Below, piece by piece: positions 1 to 12,328 of a stretch of DNA of 64,000 nucleotides (position 1 is its first letter; each line of letters starts with the position of its first letter). The DNA comes from Caprella mutica. Taxonomy: Eukaryota > Arthropoda > Malacostraca > Amphipoda > Caprellidae. The stretch lies in the NCBI GenBank assembly GCA_947561585.1, contig CANNZV010003184.1, positions 44,545-108,544 on the forward strand, in the 5' to 3' direction. Position numbers and translations under genes: made by a program. The notes beneath the pieces were generated by a model. The model did not search any database. It saw only the letters and a program-made list of their open reading frames with translations, and was not told the DNA's origin.

Positions 1-426
1 TCGATTTCTAACTTTCTTCCTCCCTTTGAGGATAAATTGCAAGAATTTAACGATAGGCTATTTACAGTTTCAAGGAAAATGGCATCGCATGGAATATAAA
101 GCTACAGATCGAGTTTGAATGTCCACTGCAGGATCTAATTCTATTCGAAAAGGTAACGTGGTGTCGTTATATCGTTGTAAAGATTTATAATAGAAAATCA
201 AATAAAAGTTAGTTTACTGAAATAAATCTACATATACAAGAAACTTGAAGATTTCGTTAATTTTTTATTCTTTTTCAAAGACATATTTGAAGTAGGTATT
301 TGAATATTGGATACAATTCATAAATCGCAACGAAATCTGTAATTGGAAGTACAATTTTATTGCAAATCGTAGTGTTTTCAAACTAATATGCATTTTCTTT
401 TTCTTTAGATTCTACCTTTAGAAGAT
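1..426. other. AT-rich sequence upstream of first gene
   Basis: No open reading frame or repeat that I can name. It should hold the promoter and 5' untranslated region of the small secreted-protein gene that starts at 427. I see no decisive TATA or initiator signal. Confidence 0.4.
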
Positions 427-2079
427 ATGAGAAAAGCCTACCTAGTGCTAGGCTGCATAGCCTTGGTGCTAATTACCAAACCTTATGAAACTGGTGAGTA
501 CTTATAAAATATTGCCTTTCATGTTTTAGTCAATATATTTTATCTTACCTACTTTAATTCAATATAAATAAGAATTTAAAATATTGAAATACAGTAATCC
601 AAGTTTACGAACTGATCAGTGAATGAATAATTATAGATTTACATAATTCAGAAGTTGGAAATAAATCAAATAATTAACAACGATTTAATGCATAATCCAA
701 TTTACAGCAATTCAAAACCCAATGGAAGTTTCATACATATTCGGGATAGTACCTGTTATTTGTTTATCATCTTAGGTACAATAATAGAAATGAGTCTCCG
801 CATGATGCTAATTTATCAAATCACGGTTTTTTAATGTTCCATTATTTTCATCGTGTACCCAGACCAATTTTAAAAGATCTACAGTAAATTTTAGTAGAGT
901 AAATGTACATTTTCTTTTTGGAAATATAAAATTAGTAAACTTTTAAAGAATCAGTTCGGATACACATTTCCTTGGTTGTACAATAATTCCCGACAGGACG
1001 AAATATCTAGAGCTTACCTTTTAATTTTCAGAGGCCAGAGACAAGTCTGATGCTAGGATCATAGCTGCAGTGTCAACATGGACGCAATTGAGTTTCGTGA
1101 TGTTCACCACCTCTCCATTTAAGACCTGCCATCTTACAGGCCAAACATCTGCCTGCAGGAGAAGGAAACTGAAAAAATTCAGACCTAAGTGAGTAAAAAT
1201 GTTGAGCAATAATTACTTAGTAGGGGTTTAACGTCTGCTTCGGAACCAAAGGCCATATCGCTGACGTCAAAAGGAAATTGTATAGAAGGGGCTCGAACAA
1301 TCAGTCATAAGGAAAGTTGCTCTTTGAACAAAGTGACCTACAACCGTCGGTGAAATTGTTTTATATTAAAAGAATAAATATGAGAACAAGAAATGAAGAA
1401 GGTAATATTAGTAACCAAATGCATTGACTAAATAAGTTTTCATTATTCAAAAAAATTAAAGTAATTAAAATTTAAACAGCCTGTCAGCATTTATTTTGTT
1501 ATCCACTTTTTAAAGTGCACGAACTTGGAACTAATACACAAATTATTACATAGACAAAAAAGACTCGGTTTTAATCGTGTTTTCGAAAGTCTGAATAATT
1601 TAAATTTCACTAAAAAAGTATTTTGCTGTTTATTAGCATTGTTTACAAAATAGTTGCTAAATGAATGTTTATTCAATCTATTCAAAGATTTTTATACTAA
1701 TAATTAAATGGTAAATAGGGTGAAGTAACAATCTAACACTAGTGAGAAAAAGGTCTAAGTGGTAGATAGGTGTATTACACGACATGACTAAGAAATATTC
1801 TAATAAGACTTTCCGTTCCCCCACAGTCTCCCCAACGCCAACAACTCTGCTGACGAAGTTATGTCCTCTCTCACCGACACCAATAAGATGAGTGGTGACA
1901 AGCCCTCTACCGGTGTCGACACCAACGACGCCGACAGGAAAGGCAAACTGGCGGTAACAATCTGGAGCTCCGTAACCTCTACCTACACCATGACAGTGAC
2001 GGTGGTCGACACGGCAACCACTTACTCCCTCAGCTTCGCCTGCTCTGTCGTGGGAGCCAACATGCCCGCTGCTTGTTAA
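427..2079 (+). CDS. Small secreted protein, paralog A (3 exons, 158 aa)
   Basis: Exons 427-493, 1032-1188 and 1827-2079 join in frame with phases 1 and 2 and canonical GT/AG ends, giving 158 residues and a TAA stop. The N-terminus starts MRKAYLVLGCIALVLI, a typical signal peptide. The mature part has an STWTxLSFV segment, a cysteine, a basic CRRRKLKK run (possible proprotein-convertase site), a polar Asn/Asp/Ser stretch, then AVTIWSSVTSTYTMTVTV and two C-terminal cysteines. The four cysteines are shared with the gene at 4329-5656, suggesting two disulfides. No known domain is recognised. The Thr/Val-rich alternating segment could form a beta strand. Exon 3 is far more GC-rich than its surroundings, as expected for coding sequence here. 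The model is supported mainly by conservation with its paralog. Confidence 0.8.
1217..1360. repeat. Dispersed SINE-like repeat, copy 1
   Basis: Contains the GGGTTTAACGTC motif, then GGCCATATCGCTGAC and a segment about serial 'cagtca' and 'cctacaaccgtc'. The same order of blocks recurs near 5172, 19080, 49274 and 54650. This copy lies in intron 2 of the first secreted-protein gene. I see no clear tRNA-type promoter boxes, so SINE is only a working label. Confidence 0.6.
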
Positions 2080-2985
2080 TTCTGGCTGTAAATCATCAGT
2101 GATCTACTTGCTTGAAGATAATCAACCTCCCATTGCTTCCTATTCATTGAGAAGCATTAATCTTAAAAGTGACGCAAATTCCAAACTAAAAAAGGCATGA
2201 GGTTTCAGGAAGGTCACTCCATCATTAAGGGAATGCATAAAGACAGGGGACACTAGGAGAGAGGTGATACAAGCCTAGTTATATCACTAATGATTGATGC
2301 CATTTTCCGGTATCGCTCTGATAAACTCAAACTTAAATTGATGTCTTAGGAATATTTGTAGATTAAAGGAACTTAAAATTCACAATCTATGCATATTGCT
2401 AAAAAGATAATTCCTTAATAAGTTTTGGTTGTTTTGTTTGATACCTAACGTGACAACTGAAGGTTCTTGGATTTGTTCTGTTTTTGTTCTATTATTATAA
2501 TTATATGTGTTAGCTGTGTTAGAAAAATATAGTAATAGATTTATTTAGTGTAAATAACTTTCGAGTCAGACAATGTAAATGTGTATGTACATTATTATTA
2601 AATATTTATTTCATAATTTGTATTGTTTTTCCACTTGAAAGAAAGCTAGACATATATAGCTATTTTCTCAAATATATTTAAATAGTTGAATATGATAAAA
2701 ATTATCATTTGAAACTAAGTACATACTTCTAAAGAAAAAAGTTATCCAGTATGAAAAGAATAAATCAAATAAATATTAAATTAAATTCTAAAATTTCAAT
2801 GGAAACAAAAAATTGAAAAACAATTCCATTGATATTCTAATGGATGTATACTTACCATCATTTACTGAACTTATTTGGAAATCAAATTACAAAATCAATG
2901 CTGTGCTGTAATATATGATCATAGCCCAAAGAAATAGAAAACCATCATGACTTACTATTCTGATCGACGTAAGAGAAATATCGTC

Positions 2986-3159
2986 CATTGGCCTCCATTC
3001 TCCATGTAGTTATCACCTCCCATTGGCTCAGCAGTGATGATGTCATAATATAAACCCTCCATTGACCCCCATTCTATATGCAGCTATCACCTCCCATTGG
3101 CTCAGCAGTGATGATGTCATAATATAAACCCTCCATTGACCCCCATTCTCCATGCAGCT
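2986..3159. repeat. 74-bp tandem duplication
   Basis: About 2.3 copies of a 74-bp unit containing TATCACCTCCCATTGGCTCA and GATGATGTCATAATATAAA. Copies differ by a few bases. It stands out as GC-richer than its flanks. Confidence 0.75.
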
Positions 3160-4019
3160 AGATTCAAACCCTAGATTCAAAATTGTAAGCTACATAAATA
3201 CAGTTATTTCTTGCATGTGTACCGTTTTAACTTCATTTATTCTTTGAAATATTCATTCTCGTAATTCCAGCTTTTTAAATATGTTCCATTAATAAATCAA
3301 AAAATTTGTAAATATTTGAAATCAGTTAATAAGTTTAAAGTTTTCAAATTTCAATACGGCAAAAATAAATTAAGTTTCTCGGAAACTGAAATTAATCGAC
3401 AGTCAGAGTAAAATTTCGTCATTTTACTTAATCTTAAGTCATTATTGTAAATAAATTTTTCAGATCATTAAAAAGTATATAATTCTTTTGATTCAAATTA
3501 GTTTTTCATTAAATTAAAAATTTGAGATCATTTTCTAGCAATAAATAATGGATAGATTTCAGAAATTGATTTTTGCTTCAAGTTTTAATAATATTTCAAT
3601 ACAAGATGTGCTTTATATTTTGTTATAGTGTAGTATAAATAATCTTAATATTAAAATTAATTAATAACTTTTTTAATGATTTAATTAAATAATTGATTAA
3701 TTAATTAAATGAAAACGTCTTTTAACATTACCCCTCATATATTGAATTAATTAAAATAACTTTTTTAATGATTTAACTAAAACACTTAAAGAAAACTTAT
3801 TTTAACATTACCCCTAATAAATTGAATTAATCAATTAAAACATACAAGTTTTTACAACAAATTATTGTTACTTTGGGAACAAAATTTTTGGTTGAGCTTC
3901 AAACTTTCAAATAAAATGTTTGAATAAATTTTTTATATTAAAGAATTAAATTAAAATGAAGTTTTTGTAAGATGTAAAACAATGTAATAAATATATAATG
4001 TAAGAAATACCCATGCAAG

Positions 4020-4275
4020 AACATAGGGTAAAGCGAAAATTACCACATGAGATTTAAATAATGTACTATTTTCCAATAAGTTATTTAATATATTAATTCA
4101 AAATTTTAATTGGTATCCATGATACCTACATGTATCATGGATACCAATTAAAATGTTATTATATATTTTTAAGTGATCTCCACAATGAGTATATTTTTAT
4201 ACCTATATTTTAATTATTTTATAAATAATAATCTACTGAAATTCGCATCCGGTAAGTGACGCTTTACCATAAGTA
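4020..4275. mobile_element. Foldback MITE with palindromic core
   Basis: The ends carry imperfect inverted copies of a 'ggtaaag...gaaaattacc' type sequence. The centre (about 4101-4156) is a near-perfect palindrome built on GGTATCCATGATACC. No coding capacity. The same core occurs at 12440, 13751, 28205 and 51820 in otherwise different elements. Confidence 0.5.
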
Positions 4276-4328
4276 ATATAGTTAAAATAATACATAATGT
4301 GTAGATATAATAAATAGAAAGCTAAATT

Positions 4329-5656
4329 CTACCCACATGCGGTTAAAACATTAGCGGCAGCATTGCTGCATAAATACGACACACTGAATGTTGTGAGTGT
4401 GTTGATCGACGTCATCGTCATCGTGTAGGTAGACGTTATTGACGTCCAAATAGTGACGGCGAAGCGAGGCTCTCGCTCTACCTCTGGTACTGGATTGTTG
4501 TTGATTTTTTCTTCCGTGAGTGAGGAGGAGATTGTCTCGACATTTTCAGGACTTGGGTTGAACCTGAAAAGAATTCGGTAATGAAGTGGGGAATCTAACT
4601 TGTGGTGATTCCAACGTTTAAAAAAATATTTAAAAAATGGTAAATCAAAAATTAAAAAAGTAAATTTGAATAATGTTCTTATTCAAATTTTAAAATATAA
4701 AGGTGATTTTATATAGAACTCATATTCAAATTTTAAAATAAAATTAATTTGATATAAATCTTAGCTAAATCGAAAAATATAAGATACAATAATTATCCAA
4801 AAAAATTTAGTAGGCCAACAAAAATTAACCACACAATTTTGAAAAAAATCAATTTTCAATATAATTTCAATTTTTGAGATAAAAAAAATAAAAGAGAAAA
4901 GTTAAATATAAATATCACCAACTTTTTTAGTTTTCGGACACTTCGTCTGCGGCAGTTGGTTGTCGTGACACCAATCTGGCAAGACGTGAATTGGGTGGTG
5001 GTGAAGGTGACGAAGCTTAGTGTGGTCCAAGTGCTGAGAGCTGCGAAAATTCGACCGTCAGTACGATCTCGACCATCTGAAAAACAGCCGAGAAAACTTT
5101 ATATAATTGACCATCCTTTTATATTTACTTAAGATTCTCCAGTGAAACTGATAAATAAAGGCAAATATTTTTTAGTAGGGTTTAACGTCTACTTCACCCT
5201 TATCTAACGTCAAAAGGGAATTAAGTACAAGAGACTGGAAGAAGCAGTCAGAAAAAGGAAAGTAGCTCCATGAAAAAAGTCACCTACAACCGTCAGTGAC
5301 AAGCTCATGGGTGCAGAAAAGCTACTCCATGAATTCAGTCACTTACCAATGAATGTGACGAAAAGGGACACTAGCACCGGTGGCTGCATTCACGGATGGA
5401 AGAGGAAAATGAAGAGGCGATAGTAAATGAAGCCTACGAGCCTATTTAACACAAAAATCTAAGACCTCGTAGTTGAAGAGCATAACCCTAGCGCTATCCT
5501 CTAAAACTGCAGTATAGCCCCACCATAAGGTGATGATCACTGACAATCAAAAATATAAATAGGCTCACTATATTTATATATTTTCTGTTCCTTACCTGAA
5601 AGAAACAAGAGGTTGGAGATGATAACCAAAATGAGAGCTAAATCCTTTACCTTCAT
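4329..5656 (-). CDS. Small secreted protein, paralog B (3 exons, 149 aa)
   Basis: Minus-strand exons 5596-5656, 4923-5076 and 4329-4563 join with phases 1 and 2 to give 149 residues and a TAG stop. It starts MKVKDLALILVIISNLLF, a signal peptide. It aligns along its whole length with the gene at 427-2079: RD, RI, AA, STWT, LSFV, FTT, the CRRR/KLKK basic cluster, AVTIWTSITSTYTM and the last two cysteines are all kept. The intervening acidic/Asn-rich linker differs. Intron positions and phases are the same in both genes, so they arose by duplication, later in opposite orientation or with an inversion. Function unknown; possibly an effector, matrix component or peptide precursor. The donor after exon 2 (GTTGGT) is chosen because it keeps frame and alignment. 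Confidence 0.8.
5172..5465. repeat. Dispersed SINE-like repeat, copy 2
   Basis: The longest copy of the GGGTTTAACGTC repeat. It continues into 'cacttaccaatgaatgtgacg' and 'ggatggaagagg', which also appear near 19080-19215. It sits in intron 1 of the second secreted-protein gene, so both paralogs carry a copy but in different introns. The insertions are therefore independent. Confidence 0.6.
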
Positions 5657-6009
5657 GTTTACAAACTCATCTGCAAGATAACAATCACGAGAACGGTACA
5701 ATTGTGGCTCCTAAACCGCATTTCTTGATACTATTGTCACTCCTGATAAACGAGGAAAAATTATTTCGGCAGATTTTTCCTGCGGTGATTGACCGCGCTT
5801 AACGGTGAAACTTGCAGATTCCGTATTATAGTCCTTTTCAACAGGAATCATATAATGCACCTAAAAAAGATACACGTTGGTATGTCTATAGAAGGGTTAG
5901 TGACCGATATTACCTCGGGCATATCTGATAGTGAGACTACAGTTTTAAGAGCTTCAATGATGACGGATTTGTGTATTAGTGTAAGCTCTGAATTATAGGT
6001 TCATTTCAC

Positions 6010-7060
6010 GATTACAGGACAATAACCCCCCCCCTGCAAAAAAAAAAACAAGCAAAATACCCCCGGATGAAAAACCCCGTGCAATAAACCCCCCGGACAA
6101 ATACCCCCCAAGCAAAAAAAACCCTGTGCAAAAAAACCCCGGTTGATATACAGTAGCGGACAAAATATAAGGGTAGTTAAAAACAAGTTATCTAAATCTT
6201 TAATTTCATAAAAAGTACAAAACACATATTGTTGAGATTTTGCATGTATTTTCATGTAGAGTTCATATGTCTTCGTATGAAATTTCAAAGCATTTGGACA
6301 AATATTCTAGGAATAGTTCCATACTTTACTTCAAACACTAAATTTTTCTCTGGTCAAAAGTTAAGGGTAGCCATCTTAAACTTGGAAATAATCGCGGATA
6401 TTGGCAATTAACTTAATAATTTGTGAATAATTCTTTACTATATCACTTCAATATATCTTCTACCACAAAATTCTACAAATTTGGCACAATTTGTTAGTGT
6501 TTAGTGTTTGAAGTAAAATATGGAACTATTCCTAGAATATTTGTCCAAATGCTTTGAAATTTCATACGAATACATATGAGTTCTATATGAATATACGTGC
6601 AAAATTTCAATAATGTGTGTTTTGTACTTTTTATGAAATTAAAGATTTAGATAACTTGTTTTTGCCTACCCTTATATTTTGTCCGCTACTGTATATTGCC
6701 TAATTCATTTTTTAAATTATATTTAACAATATTCAATGCGAACCAATAATCATTGCATTTTCGCCAAAAATACGACAAATTTTCAGCAAAAAAAGGTATA
6801 CCTATTTTATAGTATATTTTAAAGTAAAGTATACAATTTGTCACTATCAAACCTGGACCACCTCCCAACTGGACCGCTATCCTAACCTTAGGTGCGCTAT
6901 ATCTCTATATTTATAACATATAATATTTTTATTAATAAAAAATTAATGAAAATTTATAAAAATGAATTATGCTATTTATATAGACCGGGTTTTTTTTTTG
7001 CTTGGGGGGTATTTGACCGGGGGTTTTTTGCACAGGGAGTTATTCTCCTGTCACCCCATT
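6010..7060. mobile_element. Foldback element with C-rich/A-rich arms
   Basis: The left arm (about 6013-6145) alternates C-runs and A-runs. The right arm (about 6985-7058) is its inverted counterpart with G-runs and T-runs, ending in a shared 'acaggaxaataac' type terminus. A second inverted-repeat element (6151-6691) lies inside it. No protein capacity; frames here are low-complexity. Confidence 0.55.
6151..6691. mobile_element. 541-bp inverted-repeat element, TA target site
   Basis: Starts CAGTAGCGGACAAAATATAA and ends with its reverse complement, flanked by TA on both sides as in the Tc1/mariner group. The arms run about 200 bp each, covering almost the whole element, with few mismatches. 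It is a non-autonomous foldback MITE with no transposase. A transcript through it could form a long hairpin. Confidence 0.8.
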
Positions 7061-7095
7061 TCACATCTTCTGTCATATAACAAAAAACGATATAT

Positions 7096-7298
7096 TTAAG
7101 GCTGCTTAACACGTGTCAGCGATCCGTCCAGGACGTCTCCGGCCAGTGATTTTTTATCACTGCGAGGAGCCGGTACTGTGTGAATGTGTCCGTTGAAATT
7201 AAAGTAACGATATATTTTTTCACTGACACTGAATCACTGAGAGGAGACGGACCGGTGACGTACCGGACGGATCACTGACATGAGTGAAGCAGACTTAA
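7096..7298. mobile_element. TTAA-flanked MITE
   Basis: About 203 bp including a TTAA at each end. Terminal inverted repeats begin GGCTGCTTAACACGTGTCAG on the left; the right end is the imperfect reverse complement with GGACGGATCACTGACA. TTAA duplication is characteristic of piggyBac-type elements. No coding capacity. Confidence 0.65.
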
Positions 7299-7694
7299 TG
7301 GTTGACAGACATTTCGTCGACAAATTTTCGTAAAGAGGATAAAACATGTACTTTTACAGAATATTGTATCAAACTATCGAATTACAAAATAGAATAATGG
7401 TAAGAAAGAAAACTATTAAACAAATTTTAATCTTTTTTACTTCAATACTAAACCAGAACTACACAATAACACTAAATTATTTTGAAGTAATTTGAAATGC
7501 ACGAAAAAACGTAAAAATTATGTCGTACCAAATAATGAAATCATTGAAAACTAAAGGACTAAATCCACACACAAAGAACATTTATAGACAAATAAATTTA
7601 ATTCTTTGTCTATAAATAGCCTCGTGTCACAACTGCCGTGAATTAGCTCGGACAAAGAAGTCTTTTCGAGTACTTAGAGAATATTAATAATAAT

Positions 7695-8789
7695 TAGGGA
7701 TGTGACAATATGCAGCATAAAATATATATAATTTTTGACGCGATATTCAGCATATTATATGCCTATTTCTGCATATAATATGCAAAAAGTCAATGGGCAT
7801 ATATGCTGAACCAAAATGCATATTGGAAATATGCATTTTATATGCCAGATATTATTCAATATAGTGTGCTGTGCATATTAATTATATGTTCAAAGTTAAT
7901 CACGGAATTTAAAATAAAGTTAATCTGTTTATAGTTATGATTCGAATGTAATTGTACTTTGGAGGTTTGAATGGAACTTACAAAAAAAACGAAGGTATAA
8001 TCTTATTGTATTTATTTTTACTACAAAATCATTCTTCTTCAATTAATAGTAAATAAATTTCAAACAGTGGAATTGCACTTTATTATTTAATGGTATATAT
8101 TTCAGGATTTTAAAAGTGAATCTCCTATTTTCTGCTAATGTATTTTTGTACTGGGAAAACACCCGTTCTACATCACAAGAAACAAGAGGAGCAAATGTTT
8201 CCTTCAGCCAAATTCAGTCTTCTAAACTATCCTACATTCATATATCACATTCTGTTCATTACTTAGTCATTACTCGTAATTTATAAACCATCTTGTTAGA
8301 CCAGCGGTTCCCTTTAAAGGATTCCCAAATAAAAGCAGCGACACTAAGTCATTAAATAGTAAATTTAAACCGTTTTGTGTTTAATTACCCAAACAAATTA
8401 TATTCCTACGAGGAATTACCTTTCATATTTTTCGTGTAGTACAACTTTCTAAAATAATTTTATTCATTTATTTATCAATTACTATAAATATTTACTAAAT
8501 ATCAAGTGTCATATAAATTTATTAATACATTTTTCAATATTACACCTACAATCTTTTTAAATTTGAATAATTAGCTTGATTATTTTAAATATATTTGGGT
8601 CCACAGTTAAAATCGTTTTCTATGCAGGGGTCCCAGAAGAAAACGGCATAGGTTACACATTTACATGTTAAAAATTGACCAAGAAGTGCATATTTCTCGG
8701 TTAGCATATATGCACACGTGCATATTATATGCTCTTGATATATATGCAGAGGACTGCATATATGCAATATGCACAATGTCACATCCCTA
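7695..8789 (-). mobile_element. hAT transposon remnant with 8-bp target duplication
   Basis: Terminal inverted repeats TAGGGATGTGACAATATGCA at the left and its reverse complement at the right are flanked by identical 8-bp duplications ATAATAAT (7687-7694 and 8790-8797). The 1095-bp element is internally deleted and AT-rich. Subterminal regions are full of 'gcatat' motifs, typical of transposase-binding repeats in hAT elements. A transposase fragment is still readable on the minus strand. Confidence 0.88.
8075..8213 (-). pseudogene. hAT transposase C-terminal dimerisation fragment
   Basis: On the minus strand one frame reads FAPLVSCDVERVFSQYKNT followed by LAENRRFTFKIL. This matches the hAT C-terminal dimerisation signature (Ser/Cys-x-x-x-E-R-x-F-S, then a conserved Arg). 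The frame is short and bounded by stops, so this is a decayed remnant inside the element at 7695-8789. Confidence 0.75.
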
Positions 8790-9514
8790 ATAATAATATA
8801 TTAGTTCTACAATATTATGTAATAAACTCATATTTTTCTTGGAGCATGGAGAGGTTTTTAAATATTTTTTTCTTACATGATCAAAATTCGAAAATAGGAT
8901 ACCGTTTGATAACTCGGAACTCTTCATTTTTTTAAGCGCCAACTACTTGTTTCAAAGAAACACTTTTTGGTAAAACAATAACCTAAGTATCGATTAACAT
9001 ACAACAGCGAGTTTTTTAAAATAAAATCTTGAAATTCAATTGAGGATTAGCATTCAATTACCGAACACTCGCAGTAGTCGAACAGTGGGCATTTACCAAC
9101 AGAAAATTACTTGTCAATGACAAATTCGACGATATAAATCTTATTTCTATTAAAATTATAAATCGCAAATGTAACTAGACCCTAAATTTTTAAATTACTG
9201 CAAAATGATTTGATATTGTGTAGTTTTGGTTGAAAACGATTTAAATTTATTTGATATTTTCCTCCTTACCATTATTCTATTTTGTAATTTGATACATTAT
9301 TTTGTTAGAGTACATGTTTTGTAACAGTGTGTTAATAACGTCTGCACACCATATTTATAATTGAAATGTTAAATTATATAGTTTCTTCCTATTGTTCTTT
9401 TCACAATGAATACGTTATTGCTTTTTTATTTAAATAACAAATTGAAATTTTCATCCGGTAGCTAATCCGTATCTGGTAAGAATGCCTTTAGTCAAATTTT
9501 AAATTTATATATTT

Positions 9515-9690
9515 CAGGTGGTACAGATTTTTTTTACCACACTGATGGTTACAATTATTGCACGGTGGTACAGAAAGTATACCACCTACAAAACGCTTTC
9601 AAAACTGGTGGGTAAATATTCCTTTTACCTTTTTAAATATTCCCGGTTACGTTTAATGCTCAGTGGTACAGAAAATGTACCACCTTTAAA
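9515..9690. repeat. Three GTGGTACA hairpins
   Basis: Three short hairpins with GTGGTACA/TGTACCAC-type stems and 6-8 base loops lie near 9517-9540, 9563-9587 and 9662-9686. They may be the subterminal part of an unrecognised transposon. The plus-strand 80-codon frame across them shows no protein similarity that I know. Confidence 0.5.
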
Positions 9691-10199
9691 AATAAAATTT
9701 GTATGCTGCTCGGCAGCTCAAATTTTGAACCACCTACATAAACGGTTAGGTATGTCATAATTCGTTGGACATATAGGACACTTATTTCCCTGAAAAGTTT
9801 GGGCCTGAAAGAGTTAAGAAAAACTAAAAATATTTTCAAATTGAAAATTCAACAGCAGATAATATTTATTGTCGCTTGGAGGGGTAGTAAAAATAGCCTG
9901 GTTTTAATTCTTTACTCCAAAGCGTGGTTTCAACGTGCCTGTAACACCATTATAAAATATTACTACCTAGGTACTTATATAAATTCATGTGAAATGGGAA
10001 ATATGTATATCCAGAAAATTAACAACTCAAAACTTACTGGCAGTAATCTGACTATCCTTGGACAAAGAACCTTCAATTATTATGACGTTATTCATTAAAC
10101 TGCCACAGTGTAAAGTCTAACTCACAAAAGTAAATTTATTGCCTGGGAAGATACAGAGAAATAAATATGAATACAATTTAAAAGGCCCACAATTCCATC

Positions 10200-10480
10200 A
10201 AGTATGAAACAAAATAAAGGGGGTTAAAACTCATATTCACCGAACAACACAAAATTAAAACAGCACTCCCGATAGTCACGCTATATTGGATCCAGAAGGA
10301 ATAGGGGGAAATCTGAATTGCCGACCAATATTCAACTATCTACCAAAAAATAAGGGGTAAATCTGAGTCACCGAACAACACAACAAAACTTCAGTCAACA
10401 CTCTTACAGTCGCACTACGGGATTAAAAAGGAAATAAAGGGGGCAACTCCGAATAGCCGAACAACATACAAATTACAATT
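10200..10480. repeat. Degenerate ~110-bp tandem repeat
   Basis: About 2.5 diverged copies of a unit containing 'ataaaggggg', 'cgaacaacacaa' and an 'agtcgcact' type block. No coding signal. Confidence 0.5.
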
Positions 10481-11407
10481 AATTAAACTTTAGGCATAAG
10501 TTAAATCATAAGTGCACCTTCACAAATCTCACATGACCCAATTCTACACCCTAACTATTTTTATCAATAGCACAAACAAAAATACACGAAAATCACACGC
10601 TAAATTAACTTCCATAAAGTGTCAATGGATAAATTGAAATGGCTTGAAATTTCGTGCTACTAGTACTGAAATTTACGTGCTAGTGTAACCTCAAGCTTAT
10701 CTAGTTTCTCCTACACAGGTCATTTTGAAATCTACGATTATATTTTTTCAATTTAAAAACGACTGAGGTATAATATAAAAATACATAAAGAATAATAGCT
10801 AGAAGAAATAATACATAATGATATCGTGGAGAAATTGTTTATCCACGACATTTATATATTTAAATTTGGAGGAATTAAAAACTTTTTTCTCAAGATACAT
10901 TTAATTAGATAAAATTAGCATTATGCAATGGCCAAAAAACACTAACAACGGTTTTTAATTTACCCTCTTTATAAATCAAATATTTCATAAATAAATATAT
11001 AATAAATACTCTTATGACATTTCCTGAAATATTCCTTACATACAAATAAATAGACATTTCCTTTTATAATTAACAATGAGCAACAGAAAACAAATAACCA
11101 TCCTCTATGATTAACATTGATTGTATTTAAACGTACTATCCTCTAATAAATACCAATAAATAAACCAATATTTTGTAAACTACATTTCCTTACATTTAAC
11201 AAATAGCACTTAAACATTTAAATACGTGAGAAAACAATGGGTGATATAATAAAGAGATCAATTCGATGTCAAACAACATTTTCCTCCATCACTATAAAAT
11301 AATGGACACTAACTAAAACTTAGAAATAAGTACACAGCCAAAAAATAATAAGGAGAACATTTCTCTTGAAGCTTAAATAGTGAAAATGATAAAATTAAAG
11401 TACAGAT

Positions 11408-12076
11408 ATTACCAACAGTACGGGAAATGAAGTAAACCATTACCAACAGTACGGGAAATGAAGTAAACCATTACCAACAGTACGGGAAATGAAGTAAACC
11501 ATTACCAACTGTACGGGAAATGAAGCAAACCATTACCAACTGTACGGGAAATGAAGTAAACCATTACCAACTGTACGGGAAATGAAGCAAACCATTACCA
11601 ACTGTACGGGAAATGAAGCAAACCATTACCAACTGTACGGGAAATGAAGCAAACCATTACCAACAGTACGGGAAATGAAGTAAACCATTACCAACTGTAC
11701 GGGAAATGAAGCAAACCATTACCAACTCTACGGGAAATGGAGTAAACCATTACCAACAGTACGGGAAATGAAGTAAACCATTACCAACTGTACGGGAAAT
11801 GAAGCAAACCATTACCAACTGTACGGGAAATGAAGCAAACCATTACCAACTCTACGGGAAATGAAGTAAACCATTACCAACTCTACGGGAAATGAAGTAA
11901 ACCATTACCAACTGTACGGGAAATGAAGTAAACCATTACCAACTGTACGGGAAACGAAGTAAACCATTACCAACTGTACGGGAAATGAAGTAAACAATTA
12001 CCAACTGTACGGGAAATGAAGCAAACCATTACCAACTGTACGGGAAATGAAGCAAACCATTACCAACAGTAAATAA
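11408..12076. repeat. 31-bp minisatellite, ~21 copies
   Basis: Head-to-tail array of a 31-bp unit with core ACCAAC(A/T)GTACGGGAAATG. Copies fall into a few variants (AACAGTACGG, AACTGTACGG, AACTCTACGG; AAGTAAACC or AAGCAAACC). The units abut directly without spacers, so this is not a CRISPR array. Confidence 0.92.
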
Positions 12077-12328
12077 AAATTAAATAACCACCAATTACCA
12101 CTGCTACAAGCTGCCACTTACGTTAATCTTAGACTAGGGAGATCACATAGGAGTTTGTGCATTAGGGGCTTCCAACTGCCTCAAATTACCTGAAATTTAC
12201 ATCGAATGTTTTACCATCCTCAAAAGCATATTAAATGTAGTTGGTGCAAATCTCAGGTAATTAGAGGCTATAGAAGCGTTCACTGAAGTAGTTTGGCTAC
12301 ACATACCTTACACTCTAACATGCTATTT

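Larger units (their letters stand above)
2080..4328. other. Intergenic space between two convergent genes
   Basis: 3' flanks of the two tail-to-tail secreted-protein genes. It is very AT-rich and has no credible reading frame. It holds a 74-bp tandem duplication (2986-3159) and a palindrome-centred foldback element (about 4020-4275). Confidence 0.6.
7320..9330. mobile_element. Large inverted-repeat unit containing a hAT element
   Basis: Sequence near 7340-7500 recurs inverted near 9190-9330: a shared 'acatgtact...tgtatcaaa...attacaaaatagaataatgg' block and a 'ttgatattgtgtagttttggtt' type block. The arms are diverged. The hAT element at 7695-8789 lies between them. Nothing between the arms looks like a host gene. 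Confidence 0.5.

Noticed and set aside
6001..6288. 95-codon minus frame rich in Gly/Phe/Cys, looking like a secreted peptide
   Set aside because: Produced by alternating C- and A-runs of a foldback element arm; mirrored at 6985-7058.
9518..10098. 80- and 99-codon plus frames
   Set aside because: No recognisable protein similarity. They cross short hairpin repeats and are not flanked by compatible splice sites or exons.
11408..12076. Regular array that could suggest a CRISPR locus
   Set aside because: Units abut directly without unique spacers, in a eukaryotic setting with no cas genes. It is a minisatellite.
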